Shown: positions 22,246 to 25,539 of the stretch, piece by piece
Layout: each line of letters opens with the position of its first letter
Position numbering within the stretch: the first letter of the stretch is position 1
Assembly: GCA_002343445.1 (NCBI GenBank)
Contig: DDSP01000079.1
Coordinates: 1 to 25,539 of the forward strand
Direction of reading: 5' to 3'
DNA from: Chthonomonas sp. UBA2387
Lineage (GTDB): Bacteria; Armatimonadota; Fimbriimonadia; Fimbriimonadales; Fimbriimonadaceae
Length of the DNA stretch: 25,539 nt
Translations under genes and position numbers: made by a program
The notes under the pieces: model-generated
Databases searched by the model: none
The model's input: only the letters and a program-made list of their open reading frames with translations
What the model was told of the DNA's origin: nothing

Positions 22246-22652
22246 CGCGCGGCCATCGAGGCTGCCGACCGCAACACCATCTCGCGCAGCACAGCCGGGT
22301 CGGCATCGGCCAGTTTCTTGAGGTACAGGCACGACACCCCGGTGGTGTGCTTGCCCAGCCGCTCAAGAAGGTCGCCATGTTCGATCAGGCTCGGGCAGAA
22401 GTAGAGCGTCAGGTTCTGTTTGCGGGGCGAGAATCCGACGATGAACCACTCGCCGGTGCGGCCTGCAGCCGTCTTGTACGGATAGTTGCCGAAACCCACG
22501 ATGGCCGTGCCCCACATCTTGGGCTCGATGCCGGTGGCTTCGCGCATCAAGGCGAGAACTTGGCGGCACTCCTCACGCCGAACATCGGATGCGATCGAGT
22601 TCAGAAACTCCTCGACGCTCGCGTCGTTCTCGACCGTCTTGTTCTCGCTCAT
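22242..22652 (-). CDS. DUF1801 domain protein
   Basis: 136 aa. The sequence from DVRREECRQVLALMREATG to VSCLYLKKLADADPAVLREMV is the DUF1801 fold (YdhG-like), with MWGTAIVGFGNY and WFIVGFSPRKQNLTLYF as hallmark segments. Family function is not established. The start (ATG 22652) overlaps the M14 peptidase stop as ATGA, and the stop overlaps the TauE-type start as ATGA. All three genes are therefore likely translated from one mRNA. No signal peptide, so it is cytoplasmic. Confidence 0.85.
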   Translation of the reverse strand: MSENKTVENDASVEEFLNSIASDVRREECRQVLALMREATGIEPKMWGTAIVGFGNYPYKTAAGRTGEWFIVGFSPRKQNLTLYFCPSLIEHGDLLERLGKHTTGVSCLYLKKLADADPAVLREMVLRSAASMAAR

Positions 22653-25225
22653 GGGTTGCCTCCGAACACGATGGCGTTGAGCAACATCTTCCACTGGCCG
22701 GGCCACATGGCGCGGAAGCATGGGTCGTCCATGAACATGACCACCCTCCCGTTGCCATAGGGTTGCTCGTGGGCCCATACGGTGCCGGCGAGCCGCTTCT
22801 CCGAATCGTCCCAAACCCAGCCGCTCAGCAAGTTCTTGGGATCTCCCTCCTTGGGAGCGGGGATCCTGAGCACGCTGCCACCCTCCTTGCGAGGGTTGTA
22901 GAACGTGTTGCCACTGGCCAGAATGCCGAGCCGCGCCTTCCCTTCCTTTGCGGGGTAGCCGTAGGCCAGGATCGAACGGGCGTCGAGTTCGGCGCGGAAC
23001 AGCGAACCCGGCAGCGAATCGCTGTCGTCCGGGGTCTTGGCCCGCTCCAACTCGACCAGGCCGCTGGAGCCGATCGCCCATCCCGGTTCCCCGAGCACGA
23101 CCACGCAGCCACCCGAGCGGACCCAGTTCTTGAAGTTGTCGGAGAGAGCGCGATAGCGCCCCGCCGGCAACACGATGGTCGCGTACTCCTTCAAGTCGCC
23201 GTCGAGGGCATTGGTGCGCAGAGGGTCGAACGACAGTTTGAAGCGCCGCTCCAACAGGTACCAGAGCGGCCCGTAGTCGGTGGAGCCTTGCTCGTCGCCG
23301 AAGACCACGCCCAGGCGGCCCTGCCGCAGCGAGCGGTTCGAAGCCGATCCCGGCCCGAAGGCCCCCTCGTCGGGGAAGCCGGCGTTCAAGGCCTCGACCT
23401 TCACGCGGCGCTTGGACGCCACGTCGCGCAAGCGGTCCATCATCCAAGCCAGTTCCCTGCTCTCGTTGCGCCCGCGCAAAATCAAGACGGTGCCGACGGG
23501 CAGCGTCGTCCCCTGCACCTGGATCGGCTCCTGCACCACGTGGCACCTGATGCCCGCGTTCAGCAAGTCGGAGACGGCCAGCACGTCGTCCTCGTCGGTC
23601 GTGCGGAGGAACCAGCCCACCTTTCCTTCTTCGATGCGCGGCGGCGTGGTCAAGAGGGCATTGCCCGTAAGGAACGCGGGTCGCTGGTCCGACCACCAAG
23701 CGTCGAGACCGTGGCCGTAGATCATGCTCCAGCCCGTGATGTCGTAGAACTCCGCGCCCCGCGGGCCGGGGTACTCCTCGCCTTCGGGGACGCCCTTGCG
23801 ACGCTCCTTCTGCCGCTGAATGAACTCCGGCTCGAACGTGTCGTTCGCCTCGAGCAACGCCTTGGCGAGCGGGCCCTGCGACTGGTTCATGTCCACCACC
23901 AGCGACCCTTCTTTGACCTGCACCGAGCCCACCGAATCGCTCCAGAAGTCTCTTGCGCCAGGCTGCTCGAAGGCGCGTCCTACATACGAGGAGCGGATGC
24001 CGTGGAGGTCGAGTTGCTCCTTGAACCGCTGGAGCGGGCGGGGGTCGTCGGAGGCCACGATCACGCGCTGGAAGTCGCCCGCGTGGCGGCCGTTGACGGC
24101 TTGCGTCTTGAAATCGAGGTACGAGGCGACGAGTTCCGCACGGCCTTCGGCGGCGGCTTTGGCCGTGGTCAATGCCGACACGAAGTGCTTCTCGACGCCG
24201 TCGCGCAGCGTGAGGATCGAGCCGTCGGCGCGCCGAGTGCGTAGGAACGCGCCTCCATCGGCTTCGAACGTCATGCCGATCGCGCCCGAAAGCGCCGTCC
24301 AACTGTCAAGGTAGCCCGCGTAGTAGAGGTCGAACTCCTCCTTGATGAAGTACAGCCAGGAGTGGTCGTCGAACGCCTTGCCAATCGCCCGCCCGAACAC
24401 GTTGGTCCAACGGTTCAACCGTTCCCGGCCCACGTTGGCGTTGATCGCCATCGGGTTGGGCGGAAAGAAGTAGTTGCTCGTCTGCCCGTGCTGGTCCACG
24501 TACACGTGGGGGTTCCAGCGGAGGAACTCGGCCACTTCGTTGCGCGTCTCGTCCTGCGACATCGCCACTCGGTCGCGGTTCATGTCGAACCGGTAGCGGC
24601 TCACGCGGCCATAGACCGAATCCGGGGCGCGGCGCTCGACGGCGTTGCGAACCTCGCTGCCCGTGGCGACCGAGTTGTACCAAACGACGTGTCGCTCGTG
24701 GCCGTCGGGGTTGTACATCGGGTTGACGATGACCACGGCGTCTTTCAGGATGCGCTCGATGGTCTCGTGCCGCGATGCACCCAGCGTGTACAGCAGCCAC
24801 ATCGCGCTCTCGGCCGAAGCGGTCTCGCTACCGTGGATGCACTGGTTGATCCACACGATGGCGGGCAAGGTCTTGGCGGCGGCCTCGGCCTTGGCCCGGT
24901 CGGTCGGGTCGGCGACCGTCGCTGCGGCGCGCCGGATGTCCTCGATGCGCTTCATGTTCTCCGTCGAAGCGGCGACGACGATGCGCAAGGGCCTGCCTTC
25001 GGCGCTCTTGCCGAACTCGATCTTCTTCAGTCGCTCGGGCGCGGCGGCGACCAGGGCGTCCACCACGCGCTCCTGGTCGCGGTAAGTGGTGTGCCATTCG
25101 CCCGGCCCATAGCCGAGCATGGACTCCGGCTTGGGCACCTTGCCGTTATAGGGGCCGAGGCCGTAGAAGTCGAACGGCTTGACCTGCGCTGGAGCGAGGA
25201 CCAAACCCAACAGGATCGAGAGCAT
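22649..25225 (-). CDS. Exported M14-family zinc carboxypeptidase-like protein
   Basis: 858 aa. A short signal peptide (about 1-14) precedes an M14 domain. Zinc ligands are H131 and E134 in HGSETAS and H246 in DQHGQTS. RFDMNRD (212-218) carries the substrate-binding Asn-Arg pair, and the catalytic Glu is probably E321 (GMTFEADGG). The long C-terminal region (about 370-858) has no motif I can place with certainty, but its pattern suggests added domains of the kind found in large secreted M14 proteins of Bacteroidota and Armatimonadota. It would act outside the cytoplasm on peptides or peptidoglycan; the substrate is unknown. ATG 25225 is supported by TATACT 7 nt upstream. It overlaps the DUF1801 gene by 4 bp. 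Confidence 0.88.
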   Translation of the reverse strand: MLSILLGLVLAPAQVKPFDFYGLGPYNGKVPKPESMLGYGPGEWHTTYRDQERVVDALVAAAPERLKKIEFGKSAEGRPLRIVVAASTENMKRIEDIRRAAATVADPTDRAKAEAAAKTLPAIVWINQCIHGSETASAESAMWLLYTLGASRHETIERILKDAVVIVNPMYNPDGHERHVVWYNSVATGSEVRNAVERRAPDSVYGRVSRYRFDMNRDRVAMSQDETRNEVAEFLRWNPHVYVDQHGQTSNYFFPPNPMAINANVGRERLNRWTNVFGRAIGKAFDDHSWLYFIKEEFDLYYAGYLDSWTALSGAIGMTFEADGGAFLRTRRADGSILTLRDGVEKHFVSALTTAKAAAEGRAELVASYLDFKTQAVNGRHAGDFQRVIVASDDPRPLQRFKEQLDLHGIRSSYVGRAFEQPGARDFWSDSVGSVQVKEGSLVVDMNQSQGPLAKALLEANDTFEPEFIQRQKERRKGVPEGEEYPGPRGAEFYDITGWSMIYGHGLDAWWSDQRPAFLTGNALLTTPPRIEEGKVGWFLRTTDEDDVLAVSDLLNAGIRCHVVQEPIQVQGTTLPVGTVLILRGRNESRELAWMMDRLRDVASKRRVKVEALNAGFPDEGAFGPGSASNRSLRQGRLGVVFGDEQGSTDYGPLWYLLERRFKLSFDPLRTNALDGDLKEYATIVLPAGRYRALSDNFKNWVRSGGCVVVLGEPGWAIGSSGLVELERAKTPDDSDSLPGSLFRAELDARSILAYGYPAKEGKARLGILASGNTFYNPRKEGGSVLRIPAPKEGDPKNLLSGWVWDDSEKRLAGTVWAHEQPYGNGRVVMFMDDPCFRAMWPGQWKMLLNAIVFGGNP

Positions 25226-25232
25226 GGACGCG

Positions 25233-25238
25233 AGTATA
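25233..25238 (-). promoter_or_regulatory. Candidate leaderless -10 for the M14 peptidase operon
   Basis: TATACT (minus strand) ends 7 nt before ATG 25225, and no Shine-Dalgarno lies between. The region where the -35 should lie falls at the edge of the repeat block that begins at 25258. Confidence 0.5.
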
Positions 25239-25257
25239 GCGTTCCGTGGTGCTTCCG

Positions 25258-25515
25258 TTCACGATTCACGATTCACATTCACATCCCCCCAGACTTTGGG
25301 AAAACGGAAGAAGGAAGACGGAGGACGCGGAATTGGCGGCCGCATTCACGATTCACGATTCACATTCACATCCCCCACAGGCGTCGGCAGGTGGTCGGCA
25401 CGTGGTCGGCAGGTCGTTGGCTCGTTCACGGTTCACGATTCACATCCCCCAGACTTTGGGAGAAAGGAAGAAGGAAGACGGAAGTTGGAGAGTTCGTGGC
25501 GGCATTCACAGTTCA
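25258..25515. repeat. Repeat-rich intergenic block
   Basis: This stretch to the right edge has no supported gene. It is built from degenerate repeats of ATTCACG-type heptamers ending in CACATCCCCC (25258-25290, 25344-25378, 25424-25450, and a short remnant at 25503-25515). Two copies continue into AGACTTTGGG and a purine tract GGAAGAAGGAAGACGGA (25291-25322 and 25451-25482). The order heptamers, CCCCC, purine tract, GGCGGC, heptamers recurs with a period of about 160 bp. An 11-bp tandem array, GTCGGCAGGTG, occurs three times at 25383-25415. Confidence 0.75.
25383..25415 (+). repeat. 11-bp tandem repeat, three units
   Basis: GTCGGCAGGTG, GTCGGCACGTG and GTCGGCAGGTC follow one another without spacing. 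Unit one differs from unit two and from unit three at one base each. The array is inserted between two copies of the ATTCACG-type repeat. Confidence 0.75.
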
Positions 25516-25539
25516 AAGTGCGCCGATCTCGGACTTGTC

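Noticed and set aside
22242..24302. Long frame that fuses the DUF1801 protein to a stretch opposite in frame to the M14 gene
   Set aside because: Only the last 136 codons match a family. The rest is an out-of-frame reading of the M14 gene.
25383..25415. Possible iteron array or origin
   Set aside because: The three units are directly abutted with no AT-rich region or replication-protein gene nearby.
25258..25515. Possible CRISPR array in the heptamer repeats
   Set aside because: Repeats are degenerate, spacers are not of uniform length, and no cas gene is present.

Overview
The window is a high-GC bacterial chromosome segment, densely packed with genes. No phage, insertion sequence, CRISPR array, tRNA or rRNA is visible. 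Several features together suggest an Armatimonadota (Fimbriimonadia-like) bacterium: a secreted trypsin-like protease with a C-terminal dockerin-type calcium-binding repeat, a solitary DUF1559-like pseudopilin with a CPSGGxY motif, many Sec-exported proteins of unknown function, and few Shine-Dalgarno sites. This assignment is an inference from gene style; no phylogenetic marker was compared.

Layout. 1-130: 3' end of a probable HerA/DUF853-type ATPase gene, tail to tail with a pseudopilin gene (127-516, minus). 668-1259: Phd/YefM antitoxin and PIN toxin, flanked by two copies of a short hairpin repeat. 1350-3208: GH4 glycosidase gene coupled to a small membrane-anchored protein. 3205-4806 (minus): heparinase II/III-like polysaccharide lyase. 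4914-8738 (plus): tight four-gene exopolysaccharide operon (formyltransferase, polysaccharide deacetylase, GT4 glycosyltransferase, NAD-dependent sugar epimerase), preceded by a possible 18-codon leader ORF. 8861-13595 (minus): exported cyclophilin, HD-GYP response regulator, exported unknown, exported dienelactone hydrolase-like enzyme, dockerin protease. 13657-17086 (minus): lipoprotein, acyltransferase 3, zinc-ribbon protein, unknown membrane protein and HisF, mostly overlapping and ended by a clear intrinsic terminator. 17128-19089 (minus): fused E1 alpha/beta 2-oxoacid dehydrogenase. 19341-21491 (plus): dnaA and an exported protein with an internal duplication. 21508-25225 (minus): M14 metallopeptidase, DUF1801 protein and TauE-type permease, chained by ATGA overlaps. 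25258-25515: a repeat-rich intergenic block.

How the genes work together. The 3.2-8.7 kb block looks like part of a surface-glycan locus, with sugar-nucleotide modification, N-deacetylation, N-formylation and glycosyl transfer, plus a divergently transcribed lyase that could trim the product. The rest is housekeeping (dnaA, hisF, the E1 enzyme) mixed with envelope and exported proteins.

The most striking pattern is regulatory. At least seven reading frames, most of them first genes of transcription units, have a TANNNT hexamer 6-9 nt upstream of the start codon and no Shine-Dalgarno. This is the arrangement expected for leaderless mRNAs. I did not find a convincing wholly new multi-gene system. 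The best candidates for follow-up are the leaderless promoter set, the leaderless leader ORF coupled to the formyltransferase, and the adjacent deacetylase/formyltransferase pair.
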